Position numbers and translations under genes: made by a program. A DNA stretch of 40,504 nucleotides from Bacteriovoracaceae bacterium (lineage in GTDB: Bacteria > Bdellovibrionota > Bacteriovoracia > Bacteriovoracales > Bacteriovoracaceae). Below the pieces are notes generated by a model. That model searched no databases, was not told the origin of the DNA, and worked only from the letters and a program-made list of their open reading frames with translations. Shown piece by piece: positions 15,696 to 23,769 of the stretch (positions are counted from its first letter, which is position 1; every line of letters begins with the position of its first letter). The stretch is taken from contig JAEUWD010000059.1 of the NCBI GenBank assembly GCA_016786485.1, positions 1 to 40,504 on the forward strand, given 5' to 3'.

Positions 15696-16499
15696 ATGAA
15701 GCAAATTCTCAGTTTTGTTGGGAATATTTCCTTTACTGATCTTCTCGACATTTTTGTCGTGTCAATAATTGTTTACCGTTTTTTCCGTCTCATCCAAGGT
15801 ACTCGCGCCGTTCAGATTATCATTGGTTTAGTTTCAGTATGTCTGCTTTACTTTGGTAGTATTCGTTACCAGCTTTACACTCTTAATTGGTTGCTGACAC
15901 ATTTTTTTGAATATTTCTTTTTGATTTTGATCATTCTCTTCCAGGATCAAATCCGCAATACGCTGGTGATGATGGGACGCGCTTATCATTTTCGCCGTCA
16001 AACAGCGACGCTTCGTGATGAACAAATCGAAGAAGTTGTGGCCGCTTGTGGTGCCTTGAGCCGGGAACGTACTGGTGCCTTGATACTATTCGAAAAAACC
16101 AACGGTCTTTTGAACTTCACAGAAACCGGGACCAAACTCAATTGTGATATTCATTCTGATATTATTTATTCACTTTTTCAAAATAATTCACCTCTGCATG
16201 ATGGTGCCGTGATCATTTCAGATAAGAAAATTCTCGCTGCCGGTTGCTTTATTCCGCTTTCAAAAAATATCGAAATCGATCGTCACTATGGGACTCGTCA
16301 CCGAGCCGCTCTGGGAGTAAGTGAAATCACTGATGCCGTCGTCGTTATCGTGAGTGAAGAGTCTGGGAAAATTAATATTTGTTTTAATGGTATTTTTTAT
16401 CTCATGAGTGATGAGGCCAAATTACGTAAGTATCTAAGGAAATTTATTTTTAATAATACGGCAGAGGCGTTGACTGAATTAAAAGCTGAGTTGGGTTAA
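15696..16499 (+). CDS. cdaA: Diadenylate cyclase CdaA (c-di-AMP synthase)
   Basis: This 267-residue membrane enzyme makes cyclic di-AMP from two ATP. The N-terminus holds three hydrophobic helices (about 12-30, 38-55 and 65-82), and the C-terminus the DisA_N-type catalytic domain with DGA at 169-171 (LHDGAVII) and GTRHRAALG at 199-207, both intact. It stands directly upstream of cdaR and glmM with a one-base gap to cdaR, the same order as in Firmicutes, where CdaR and GlmM regulate CdaA. The regulator gene ends 28 nt before; co-transcription with it is possible. The GCGGA ribosome site is close to the ATG. Confidence 0.95.
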   Translation: MKQILSFVGNISFTDLLDIFVVSIIVYRFFRLIQGTRAVQIIIGLVSVCLLYFGSIRYQLYTLNWLLTHFFEYFFLILIILFQDQIRNTLVMMGRAYHFRRQTATLRDEQIEEVVAACGALSRERTGALILFEKTNGLLNFTETGTKLNCDIHSDIIYSLFQNNSPLHDGAVIISDKKILAAGCFIPLSKNIEIDRHYGTRHRAALGVSEITDAVVVIVSEESGKINICFNGIFYLMSDEAKLRKYLRKFIFNNTAEALTELKAELG

Positions 16500-16500
16500 G

Positions 16501-17397
16501 ATGAAAAAGTACGGATTAAAATTATTCTCAGTCGTTTTTGCTTTCTTCCTATGGCTTTATGTTATTGGCACCGCCGATATGCAAGTCGAAAAAGAAGTTA
16601 ATATTCGCTATATTTTACCGCAAAATAAAATTATCACAGATACCGATGTGAAAAGTACTATCTACCATCTGTCTGGCCCGCGCGCTTTCATGCGTAACAT
16701 CGAAAAACGCGAAGAAATTATTACCATCGACTTGAATAAATACATGACTAAAAATCCAAATGAAATTGAAGTTCAATTTAATCCTCAAGATTTAAGCCTG
16801 CCATTTGGGATTAAAGTCGGTCGTATCGAACCGAAAAAACTTACGATTCACCTGGAAAAAGCTGTGACGAAAGAACTTTATGTTCGGCCCATTCTGACTG
16901 GCGTCGCCGCTGATAATCAAAAAATTGCTCATGAACAAGTCCTTCCGCCCAAAGTTCGTGTGCAAGGACCTGAATCCATGATGAATAAGTTGCATTCGCT
17001 CGAAACAAAACCCATTTCGCTTAGCACTTTAACCGGTGAAGGAAAACTAAAAGTTGGTCTGCATTTACCGTTTGAGCAATTGCATTTGCTCGATGACGAA
17101 TTTGTGAATTATCAGTATTCGGTTAAGCCAACCAAGGCCAATAAAGTCATCGAAAATATAAAAATTAAATTTCTTTCCAGTCGTCTGATAAAATCAGTTA
17201 GTAAACGCACTGTTTCATTATTAGTTTACGCTGAGGATTTGGACAAGATAGAGTCGCTAACCGATGAAATCGAAGTCATTGCCGAAATCTCCGAAAAACA
17301 TACCGGTAAAGTTGAAATCGAATTAAAGGCCATTATGCCGCAGGGTCTTCTGCTACTCGAAATTCGCCCAAATAGAATATTTGTCACTATAAACTAG
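16501..17397 (+). CDS. cdaR: YbbR-domain protein CdaR
   Basis: The 298-residue protein has one N-terminal membrane helix (LKLFSVVFAFFLWLYVIG, about residues 6-23), with the remainder outside the membrane. It is built from about three YbbR beta-repeats, recognisable by VRVQGPESMMNKLHSLETKPISL and by the repeated segment ends such as GRIEPKKLTIHLEK and RPNRIFVTIN. In Firmicutes CdaR binds CdaA and tunes c-di-AMP output. The gene follows cdaA by one base and is followed by glmM after 41 nt, so the three are an operon. An inverted repeat at its 3' end overlaps the stop codon. Confidence 0.9.
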   Translation: MKKYGLKLFSVVFAFFLWLYVIGTADMQVEKEVNIRYILPQNKIITDTDVKSTIYHLSGPRAFMRNIEKREEIITIDLNKYMTKNPNEIEVQFNPQDLSLPFGIKVGRIEPKKLTIHLEKAVTKELYVRPILTGVAADNQKIAHEQVLPPKVRVQGPESMMNKLHSLETKPISLSTLTGEGKLKVGLHLPFEQLHLLDDEFVNYQYSVKPTKANKVIENIKIKFLSSRLIKSVSKRTVSLLVYAEDLDKIESLTDEIEVIAEISEKHTGKVEIELKAIMPQGLLLLEIRPNRIFVTIN

Positions 17398-17432
17398 ATG
17401 AGTTAATTTAGAAGAAGTAAATTCATCTAGGA
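17394..17432 (+). promoter_or_regulatory. Intercistronic hairpin that reaches the glmM ribosome site
   Basis: CTAGATGA (17394-17401) and TCATCTAG (17423-17430) are perfect complements, and inside them ATTTA (17406-17410) can pair with TAAAT around a GAAGAAG loop. The 5' arm contains the cdaR stop codon; the 3' arm overlaps the AGGA (17429-17432) that serves glmM. Ribosomes finishing cdaR would melt the stem, so it may couple glmM translation to cdaR. Confidence 0.5.
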
Positions 17433-17438
17433 AAATCT

Positions 17439-18806
17439 ATGAAAAACGAAAAACGTGAACTTTTTGGTACTGACGGTATTCGTGGTAAGGCCAACGTCCA
17501 TCCAATGACTTGTGAAATTGCCATGGGTTTAGGTCGTGCAGTGACGAGTTACTTTCAAAAAAAAGAAGCGACTAAACAACCTCTCATTATTATCGGTAAA
17601 GATACTCGTTTAAGTTGTTATACCTTTGAACATGCTTTTTCTGCTGGAGTCTGTTCGCAAGGTGGATACGCCATTTTTACTGGTCCTTTGCCAACTCCAG
17701 GTGTCGCGTTTGTTACCAAATCGATGCGCGCCGATGCTGGTGTTATGATTTCGGCTTCACATAACCCATATTACGATAACGGCATTAAAATTTTTGATCG
17801 CAATGGTTATAAACTTCCTGATGACGTTGAGTATGAATTAGAAAAAATGGTGCTTCAGCCAGAATTACTTAAGGCCAATGTGACTGAGAACTTAGGTCGG
17901 GCACGTCGTTTAGACGAAGTTATCGGTCGTTATATTGAACACGCGAAATCATGTTTTGATAATAGCTACTCTCTCGAAGGGATTAAGCTCGTGGTGGATT
18001 GTGCTAATGGTGCTGCCTATAAATTAGCCCCCATGATTTTTGAAGAATTAGGCGCTGAAATTATTGTGTTAGGTAATACACCGAACGGAAAAAATATTAA
18101 TGAGAATTGTGGTGCCCTTCATCCACAAAATTGTGCCGCTAAGGTGAAAGAAGTTGGCGCTGATATGGGAATCTGTTTGGACGGCGATGCTGATCGTTTG
18201 ATCGTGATTGATGAAAAAGGCGAAGTCATCGACGGAGATAAACTGATTGGATTTTTATCGAAATTTTTATTTCAGAAAAAATTGTTAGGTGGTGTGAACG
18301 AAGTGGTTGGCACTGCCATGTCCAATTTAGGACTTGAAATCTATCTGAAAAAATTAGGCTTAAGCTTATTTCGCACTAAAGTCGGCGATCGTTACGTCAT
18401 TGAACGTATGCGCGAAAGTGGTTCTGTTTTCGGCGGTGAAAATTCTGGTCACTTAATCTTTAATCGTCACTCAACTACTGGGGACGGCATTTTAGCGGCA
18501 CTAAAAGTTATCGAGTGTATGAAATATTTTGATCGCTCGCTCCATGACTTGGCCAAAGAAGTGGAATTGTATCCGCAAGTTTTAAAGAATGTGAAGGTTA
18601 AGACCAAAACGCCTTTTGAAGATGTGCCGGCGATTCAAAAGGGTTTAGCTGAAGTTCAAGCTGAGTTAGGCGATGAGGCGCGAATTTTATTACGCTACTC
18701 AGGTACCGAAGCACTAGCACGAGTTATGATCGAAGGCAAAAATAAAGACCTAGTCGAAAAGTCGTGCCAAAAGTTAGTGCAGATTGTGGAAGCATCACTG
18801 AAATAA
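17439..18806 (+). CDS. glmM: Phosphoglucosamine mutase GlmM
   Basis: The protein has 455 residues, the normal GlmM length. It converts glucosamine-6-phosphate to glucosamine-1-phosphate on the route to UDP-GlcNAc, needed for murein and LPS. The landmarks are FGTDGIRGKAN at the N-terminus, the phosphoserine loop ISASHNP with Ser107, the metal loop DGDADR, GGENSGHL (sugar binding) and RYSGTE near the C-terminus (phosphate binding). All are intact. Translation starts six bases after AGGA. It forms an operon with cdaA and cdaR; GlmM is known to bind and inhibit CdaA in Firmicutes. The stop overlaps the ribosome site of pdxJ. Confidence 0.97.
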   Translation: MKNEKRELFGTDGIRGKANVHPMTCEIAMGLGRAVTSYFQKKEATKQPLIIIGKDTRLSCYTFEHAFSAGVCSQGGYAIFTGPLPTPGVAFVTKSMRADAGVMISASHNPYYDNGIKIFDRNGYKLPDDVEYELEKMVLQPELLKANVTENLGRARRLDEVIGRYIEHAKSCFDNSYSLEGIKLVVDCANGAAYKLAPMIFEELGAEIIVLGNTPNGKNINENCGALHPQNCAAKVKEVGADMGICLDGDADRLIVIDEKGEVIDGDKLIGFLSKFLFQKKLLGGVNEVVGTAMSNLGLEIYLKKLGLSLFRTKVGDRYVIERMRESGSVFGGENSGHLIFNRHSTTGDGILAALKVIECMKYFDRSLHDLAKEVELYPQVLKNVKVKTKTPFEDVPAIQKGLAEVQAELGDEARILLRYSGTEALARVMIEGKNKDLVEKSCQKLVQIVEASLK

Positions 18807-18815
18807 GGAGCAAGT

Positions 18816-19571
18816 TTGAAATCAAGACTCGGAGTAAATATTGATCATGTGGCCACGCTAAGGCAGCAGAGGGATGAGTATTATCCAAGTCTCGTCGAAG
18901 CCGCGAAGATTTCATTAAAAAATGGTGCGGATCAAATTACGATTCATTTACGCGAAGATCGCCGTCATATTCAGGATACTGATGTGGAAGCGATTAAACT
19001 GGTCACACAAGAACTTAAAGGCTTACTGAATTTAGAAATGGGTACGGCCGATGATATTCTGGAAATTGCTAAAGTCACTAAGCCGGATTGGGTTTGTTTG
19101 GTTCCAGAAAAACGCGAAGAAAAAACCACCGAAGGTGGTTTGAATCTTTTGGATAAAACCGTTTATGAAAAATTGAAACGCACTTGCAATGAACTAAAGA
19201 GTGCCAATCCTAAAACTAAGATCTCACTTTTTATCGAAGCTAAAGATGCCATTATTGAATCCGCTTTAACCTTGCCGATGAATGCGGTTGAAATTCATAC
19301 TGGTGATTTTGCTCATGCGGTGAACCAAGGTAATGACTTCCAAAAGTATTTAAAAACTTATATGCAATTTCAAAAAACGATTGAGTCGGCTGGACACGGT
19401 TATCATGCCGGTCATGGGCTGACCGATAAAAGTTTAATGGCGTTAGTCGAAAGAAATTTGTTTAGTGAATATAATATTGGTCATTGGATTATTTGCCAGG
19501 CCGTTTTTGAAGGCCTAGGTCCAGTCGTCACCAATTTGAAAAAAATGATTTTATCCCAGGGGGTCAGATGA
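18816..19571 (+). CDS. pdxJ: Pyridoxine 5'-phosphate synthase PdxJ
   Basis: The protein has 251 residues and condenses 1-deoxyxylulose-5-phosphate with 3-amino-2-oxopropyl phosphate to give vitamin B6 phosphate. The motif RLGVNIDHVATLRQQR opens the TIM barrel, with IHLREDRRHIQ next, VPEKREEKTTEGGLN (substrate loop), and GHGL near the C-terminus. The start is TTG at 18816, chosen because AAGGAG (18805-18810) lies five bases before it and the homologous N-terminus follows at once. It overlaps nnr downstream by 4 nt (ATGA), so both are translated together. Confidence 0.95.
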   Translation: MKSRLGVNIDHVATLRQQRDEYYPSLVEAAKISLKNGADQITIHLREDRRHIQDTDVEAIKLVTQELKGLLNLEMGTADDILEIAKVTKPDWVCLVPEKREEKTTEGGLNLLDKTVYEKLKRTCNELKSANPKTKISLFIEAKDAIIESALTLPMNAVEIHTGDFAHAVNQGNDFQKYLKTYMQFQKTIESAGHGYHAGHGLTDKSLMALVERNLFSEYNIGHWIICQAVFEGLGPVVTNLKKMILSQGVR

Positions 19572-21166
19572 GAATAGTAACCAAAGAAGAAATGCGCGAT
19601 ATCGAAAAATTCGCCCTTGAGAAATATCATTACAATGAAAAACTGATTGTCGAAAATGTTGGAAAATCCGGCGCAGAATACTTATGTGAAGAGCTTCTCA
19701 AAAATACTTATATCAACGACATCTTAGTTCTTTGCGGTAAAGGCAATAACGGTTCCGACGGTCTGGCGATTGCTCGCCATCTTACACAATATGATAAAAA
19801 CGTCAGAGCGTTTGTGCTCTTTCCAAAAGAAGATTGTCAGCGCGAATTACTCGAACAATTGGAAATGGCGCGCGCTTTCGGGGTGAAGGTTTCTTGGATT
19901 CACGACTTTGAACAATTAGTTGCCTTCTTTTCAGAAAATCAAAATAGTACGCTTGTGATAGACGCCATTTTTGGAACTGGCGTACAGTTACCACTTTCTC
20001 AATTTCATTATGATGTGATCAATTTCGTAAATCAAAATGCCGAAGCGATTGTTTCGATTGATATGCCTTCAGGAGTTGAAGGAAACACTGGTCTGATTCA
20101 AGGGAATGCCATCGATGCGGATGTGACTTTAGCAGTGGGATTACCAAAAATTGGTTATTACCTGGGCGACGGAGCACGTTTATGTGGAACAGTCGTCACT
20201 ATCAACGCTGGTTTGCCAAAAGAATTACTAGTTAATGGTGATAAGCATTTATTAAATATCGACGACGTACTTGAGAAGGTTAAAAAGCGTGATAAGTTCG
20301 CCGATAAAAAAGTTTTTGGACATACACTGGTTATCGGTGGTTCGCATGGTTTGACTGGAGCACTGGTTATGGCCAGCCAATCGGCTTTGCGCGTGGGTTC
20401 TGGTTTGGTCACGGGTGCAACGTGGGAAAATCAATACAACGAGTTTATTACCCGTCTCATTCCTGAAGTTATGACAGGATATATCCCGATGGAACAAAAG
20501 ATGTGGGGCCGTTTATTAAAAGAGATTAATAAGTATGACGCCATTGTTATCGGTCCAGGTTTAGGTCGTTCAGCTCGTTCACGTAATTTAGTTTTAGAAA
20601 TTCTCAATAATTTCTCTGGTCCTCTGGTGATGGATGCTGACGCTATTAATGTGCTTTCGATGAAAGAAGATGCAAAAGTTTTCTCGCTTCGAAATGCACC
20701 GACGGTTTTAACTCCGCACTTTGGTGAGTTTTGTCGTTTCACCGGTGTTGCTTATGAAGAGCTGCAAAAAAATCCGGTTCATCACTTAAAACAATGTATG
20801 GAAACCATTCATTGTTCGATTATTTTAAAAGGACCGTGTACTTATATTGGTCTAAGTTCAGGTCAGATTTATTTTAACTATTCACCGAATGATGGTATGG
20901 CCACGGGTGGTGTAGGTGACGTTTTGGCCGGGATTTTAGGCGGCCTTTTAGGTCAGGATCCTTCGATTAAGCGCAACGGTTCACTTTTTAATGCTTACGA
21001 ACACTTTGATAAAACGGTGGCCCTATCGGTTATTATCCACTCCTTGGCGGGTAAAATAGCGGCCGAGAACTTAGGGGTAAGACCCATGATTGCAACTTCG
21101 ATCATTGATAATCTCCCTCTAGTATTTAAAGAAATTGATAATCGTTTAGAACAAATCAACGCTTAA
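19568..21166 (+). CDS. nnr: Bifunctional NAD(P)H-hydrate epimerase / ADP-dependent dehydratase
   Basis: This is a 532-residue fusion that repairs damaged NAD(P)H. The N-terminal YjeF_N epimerase domain (about 1-220) has GKGNNGSDGLAIARHL, DAIFGTG and DMPSGVEGNTG. The C-terminal ribokinase-like dehydratase domain (about 230-530) has VIGGSHGLTGALVMASQSALRVGSG, VIGPGLGRS, LVMDADAINVL, VLTPHFGEF and the NDGMATGGVGDVLAGILGGLL signature with its catalytic aspartate. Both halves look intact. The gene overlaps pdxJ by 4 nt and is followed by tsaE after 3 nt, a common arrangement for YjeF next to TsaE. Confidence 0.95.
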   Translation: MRIVTKEEMRDIEKFALEKYHYNEKLIVENVGKSGAEYLCEELLKNTYINDILVLCGKGNNGSDGLAIARHLTQYDKNVRAFVLFPKEDCQRELLEQLEMARAFGVKVSWIHDFEQLVAFFSENQNSTLVIDAIFGTGVQLPLSQFHYDVINFVNQNAEAIVSIDMPSGVEGNTGLIQGNAIDADVTLAVGLPKIGYYLGDGARLCGTVVTINAGLPKELLVNGDKHLLNIDDVLEKVKKRDKFADKKVFGHTLVIGGSHGLTGALVMASQSALRVGSGLVTGATWENQYNEFITRLIPEVMTGYIPMEQKMWGRLLKEINKYDAIVIGPGLGRSARSRNLVLEILNNFSGPLVMDADAINVLSMKEDAKVFSLRNAPTVLTPHFGEFCRFTGVAYEELQKNPVHHLKQCMETIHCSIILKGPCTYIGLSSGQIYFNYSPNDGMATGGVGDVLAGILGGLLGQDPSIKRNGSLFNAYEHFDKTVALSVIIHSLAGKIAAENLGVRPMIATSIIDNLPLVFKEIDNRLEQINA

Positions 21167-21169
21167 ACT

Positions 21170-21601
21170 ATGAATAAGAATCTGATTAGAAGCTGGAAAA
21201 AAGTCTACGAGAATGATCTCTCGTACATCGCCCACGAGATGAAAGATCTGATGGAATTACCCGCTTTAATTCTCTTGGAAGGTCCCTTGGGCGCGGGAAA
21301 AACCACCTTTGCAAAGGCCCTTTTTAAGGGCGAAGAGACCTTTTCTCCAACGTATTCTATCGTGACCAATCTTTCTCAGGCACTCCATGCGGATTTTTAT
21401 CGTCTGGAATCAGCAAGTGAGATCGAGAACCTGGAATTACCCCTTTATTTGGAAGAAAAGATGTACTTGTTAGTTGAGTGGGGGGCCAAGTATTACTCAC
21501 GTTTAAGCCAAGACATACCTGAAAATTTTCACCATTATTTGATGCAAATTGAAGTCGAAAATGAGCTTAGGAATTTCTCGTTTTATTCAATCTCACATTG
21601 A
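21170..21601 (+). CDS. tsaE: tRNA threonylcarbamoyladenosine biosynthesis ATPase TsaE
   Basis: This 143-residue P-loop protein is needed with TsaB and TsaD for the t6A modification of ANN-decoding tRNAs. Walker A is GPLGAGKTT (38-46); SPTYSIV (59-65), HADFYRLE (73-80) and VEWGAKY (102-108) are the TsaE signatures. The length is usual. It lies 3 nt after nnr and ends the run of co-directional genes that starts with cdaA; no clear terminator follows. Confidence 0.93.
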   Translation: MNKNLIRSWKKVYENDLSYIAHEMKDLMELPALILLEGPLGAGKTTFAKALFKGEETFSPTYSIVTNLSQALHADFYRLESASEIENLELPLYLEEKMYLLVEWGAKYYSRLSQDIPENFHHYLMQIEVENELRNFSFYSISH

Positions 21602-21971
21602 TTCTTAAGCATTTTGAGTGGCAAACATTTCCGACCAAAATATTTTCCTGTTTTTTTTACATCCTGGAGCATTGTGACACTAGCAAGATAAAATCTCGAA
21701 ATTCCAAGATATCGAAACGGTGCTGGAGTCTTTTTGTCACCTAATTTTACGTCCAAAATAATTAAAAAAAAACTTGTTGAAGAATTAGTTGACGAGAATA
21801 AGCCAATAAGGTCATACTAATTGGGAGAGACTTTTGGTCTGAAATGGTGAAAAAGAAATTGAGCCGTGGAAAGACTGAGATATCTTAGAGGTGTAAGCAA
21901 GGAGTGTTTTACCCCAAGCCAAGCTTCTCGAAAATATTAGTAAGACGTTTTAACAAATTATGGAGGATGAA
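21602..21971 (+). other. Intergenic region with long leader of the Rrf2 gene
   Basis: These 370 nt contain no gene that I can support. The first half is AT-rich with T-runs. A promoter at 21789-21818 opens a leader of about 145 nt. Within the leader, AGAC-TTTTG-GTCT (21828-21840) is a small hairpin, and a later segment (GTAAGCAAGGAG...TTTTACC) can also fold. I could not match it to a known riboswitch. Such a long leader before a regulator gene suggests post-transcriptional control. Confidence 0.4.
21789..21818 (+). promoter_or_regulatory. Promoter of the Rrf2 regulator
   Basis: TTGACG (21789-21794), 18 nt, CATACT (21813-21818). The predicted start is near 21825. No other hexamer pair in the 370-nt gap is better. 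Confidence 0.5.
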
Positions 21972-22565
21972 ATGAGACTTACATCTAAAGGACGTTACGC
22001 AGTTAGAGCAATGCTGGATTTAACTTTCCACTCAAGTGGGAACCCAGTAAGACTACAAGAGATTTCTACCAGACAAGCAATCTCTCTTCACTATCTAGAG
22101 CAACTTTTCAGAAAACTAAGAACTGGCAAAGTGGTAAAATCAGTTCGCGGACCAGGCGGCGGATATGTTCTATCTCGCTCAATGGACGAAATTTCAATTA
22201 AAGACATTCTTGAGTGTGTTGGTGAGAACATCAACCCAGCTAAAGATATTCTTGGTATCCCAAGTTCTGGTATTGACCCAGCAACTTTAGGCGAAGGCAA
22301 AGTTAATACAACTGAGTTTGCGCTTACTAAAAATTACTTCAAAAACCTTGGCGTAATTATGCAAGAATACCTTGCTACGACTTCACTAGGTGACTTATTC
22401 AGAGAAGGTAAAGAATCTACATTTGCAGCTACTCATGGTGTGAACAACAACAACACTGCGAACGCTAGTTCAGCAAATGCTAGTTCAGCTTCTTCAAGTT
22501 CATCAAGTGTGAATAGCAATGCTTCTTCAGCTATTAGATCATCAATTGGGGAAATTAATCAGTAA
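21972..22565 (+). CDS. Rrf2-family regulator (IscR-like) without cluster cysteines
   Basis: The protein has 197 residues from ATG 21972 (GGAGG five bases before; the ATG at 21960 overlaps that site). Residues 1-80 are an Rrf2 winged helix: MRLTSKGRYAVRAMLDL, ISLHYLEQLFRKLR and the wing VRGPGGGYVLSR. IscR binds a [2Fe-2S] cluster through three cysteines after about residue 90; here that stretch (NINPAKDILGIPSSG) has none, and Cys82 is the only cysteine in the protein. The last 40 residues are a low-complexity Asn/Ser/Ala tail not usual in the family. It is probably cluster-independent or cluster-less. A cysteine desulfurase gene follows, as iscS follows iscR in E. coli. Confidence 0.88.
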   Translation: MRLTSKGRYAVRAMLDLTFHSSGNPVRLQEISTRQAISLHYLEQLFRKLRTGKVVKSVRGPGGGYVLSRSMDEISIKDILECVGENINPAKDILGIPSSGIDPATLGEGKVNTTEFALTKNYFKNLGVIMQEYLATTSLGDLFREGKESTFAATHGVNNNNTANASSANASSASSSSSSVNSNASSAIRSSIGEINQ

Positions 22566-22585
22566 TTCTGATTACGTAGTCTCGC

Positions 22586-22614
22586 TAGACAACCTCCAAA
22601 TGAGAGTCTATAAG
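22586..22614 (+). promoter_or_regulatory. Promoter of the cysteine desulfurase gene
   Basis: TAGACA (22586-22591), 17 nt, TATAAG (22609-22614). Each hexamer matches consensus at five of six positions and the -10 ends six bases before ATG 22621, with no Shine-Dalgarno, so a leaderless mRNA separate from the Rrf2 transcript is expected. Confidence 0.65.
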
Positions 22615-22620
22615 TAGCCA

Positions 22621-23757
22621 ATGAGCTCTGATAGATTTTATCTCGATTATAATGCAACATCTCCTCTGGCAAATAGTGTAAAAAGCTATCTCACCAGAGG
22701 AGATTTTTTATTTGCAAACCCTTCATCACCACACAGTTCTGGTAAAAGTGCTCGCAAACAAATCAATCAAACCAAAGAGTTTCTGCAAGATTTTTTTTCG
22801 ATTAAACATCCAGTACTTTTTCATTCAGGCGCCACTGAATCCATCAATCTTTGTATTAAAGGTTTTGCGGCCAAAAATAAAAAAATTCACTTTTTTTATT
22901 TCCTAAGTGATCACGCTGCGGTGACAGGAAACGTGGCTTGGTTAAAGTCACGTGGCCATGAGACAACGGCACTTAAAATCGATCAAAATGGAAATTTTGA
23001 CTTGGATGAAGTGATTCAAACCATAAAAAAATCGACGCTGCCGACATTACTAAACTTCACTTGGGTGCATAATGAAACAGGGGTGGAGTGGAAACTTGAG
23101 ACGGCAGCTGAAATTAAGCGCCAGACCCAGTGTTATGTTCATGTGGATGCTGTTCAGTCTGTGGCCAAAATTAAAAATTATCAAAAGCTTTTAGCTGATC
23201 TCGATTTCTATACATATTCCGGTCATAAATTTGGCAGTTTAAAAGGCGTTGGTTTTAGTTTTGTGAAGGAGCTGGAAGCTTTCAATCCCATTTTTCATGG
23301 GGGTGGTCAGCAGCAAGGTCAGCGTTCTGGGACCGAAAATCCGATGGGGGTTTATACGCTTCAATTGGCATTAACCGAGAGACAATCGACCTATCAGTAT
23401 GATGAGAACCTTAAGGCGAAAAAGCAATTTGAGGCCCAATTAAAGGCGGTTTTTGGTGAGGCAATTGAAATTGTCGGAGAAAAAGGTACCCGCAACTCGA
23501 ATACTTCGAATATTATTTTCAAAAAGCATAAAGCTGATGTTTTATTAACGGCCCTGGATTTAGCAGGGATTGAAGTCAGTTCTGGTTCGGCTTGTTCTTC
23601 GGGAAATTTAAAACGCAGTGAAACGCTTTTAGCAATGGGATATGAACAGGAAGCCGATCGCGGTTTACGTTTTTCTTTTGCGCCTGATTTTCATTCATCA
23701 CAAGTTTCTGATCTAATTAATCGTGTAAATATCTCTTTAAAGAATTTCAAGAATTAG
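22621..23757 (+). CDS. Cysteine desulfurase (NifS/IscS family)
   Basis: This 378-residue PLP enzyme takes sulfur from cysteine for iron-sulfur clusters or tRNA thiolation. It has LDYNATSP at the N-terminus, HSGATESINL (PLP phosphate), SDHAAV (the conserved histidine), HVDAVQS (Asp176), the PLP lysine Lys203 in YSGHKFG, RSGTEN and the active-site cysteine Cys325 in SSGSACSSG. All catalytic residues are in place. It follows the Rrf2 gene, which fits control of Fe-S biogenesis, but no IscU scaffold or Isc chaperones follow, so its acceptor is elsewhere. Confidence 0.93.
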   Translation: MSSDRFYLDYNATSPLANSVKSYLTRGDFLFANPSSPHSSGKSARKQINQTKEFLQDFFSIKHPVLFHSGATESINLCIKGFAAKNKKIHFFYFLSDHAAVTGNVAWLKSRGHETTALKIDQNGNFDLDEVIQTIKKSTLPTLLNFTWVHNETGVEWKLETAAEIKRQTQCYVHVDAVQSVAKIKNYQKLLADLDFYTYSGHKFGSLKGVGFSFVKELEAFNPIFHGGGQQQGQRSGTENPMGVYTLQLALTERQSTYQYDENLKAKKQFEAQLKAVFGEAIEIVGEKGTRNSNTSNIIFKKHKADVLLTALDLAGIEVSSGSACSSGNLKRSETLLAMGYEQEADRGLRFSFAPDFHSSQVSDLINRVNISLKNFKN

Positions 23758-23763
23758 TATAAT
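23758..23763 (+). promoter_or_regulatory. TATAAT immediately upstream of the MORN-repeat gene
   Basis: A perfect -10 TATAAT overlaps the end of the desulfurase gene and stops six bases before ATG 23770, with no Shine-Dalgarno. The -35 region has only a weak CTTTAA at 23735-23740. A leaderless transcript is likely, in addition to read-through. Confidence 0.5.
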
Positions 23764-23769
23764 TAAGAA

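Noticed and set aside
20431-20742. 103-residue minus-strand frame
   Set aside because: Antisense shadow of nnr, whose family motifs are intact in the other strand.
21602-21971. tRNA, tmRNA or known riboswitch in the long leader
   Set aside because: No TΨC-like GTTCGAATC, no tmRNA tag frame and no known riboswitch core recognised.
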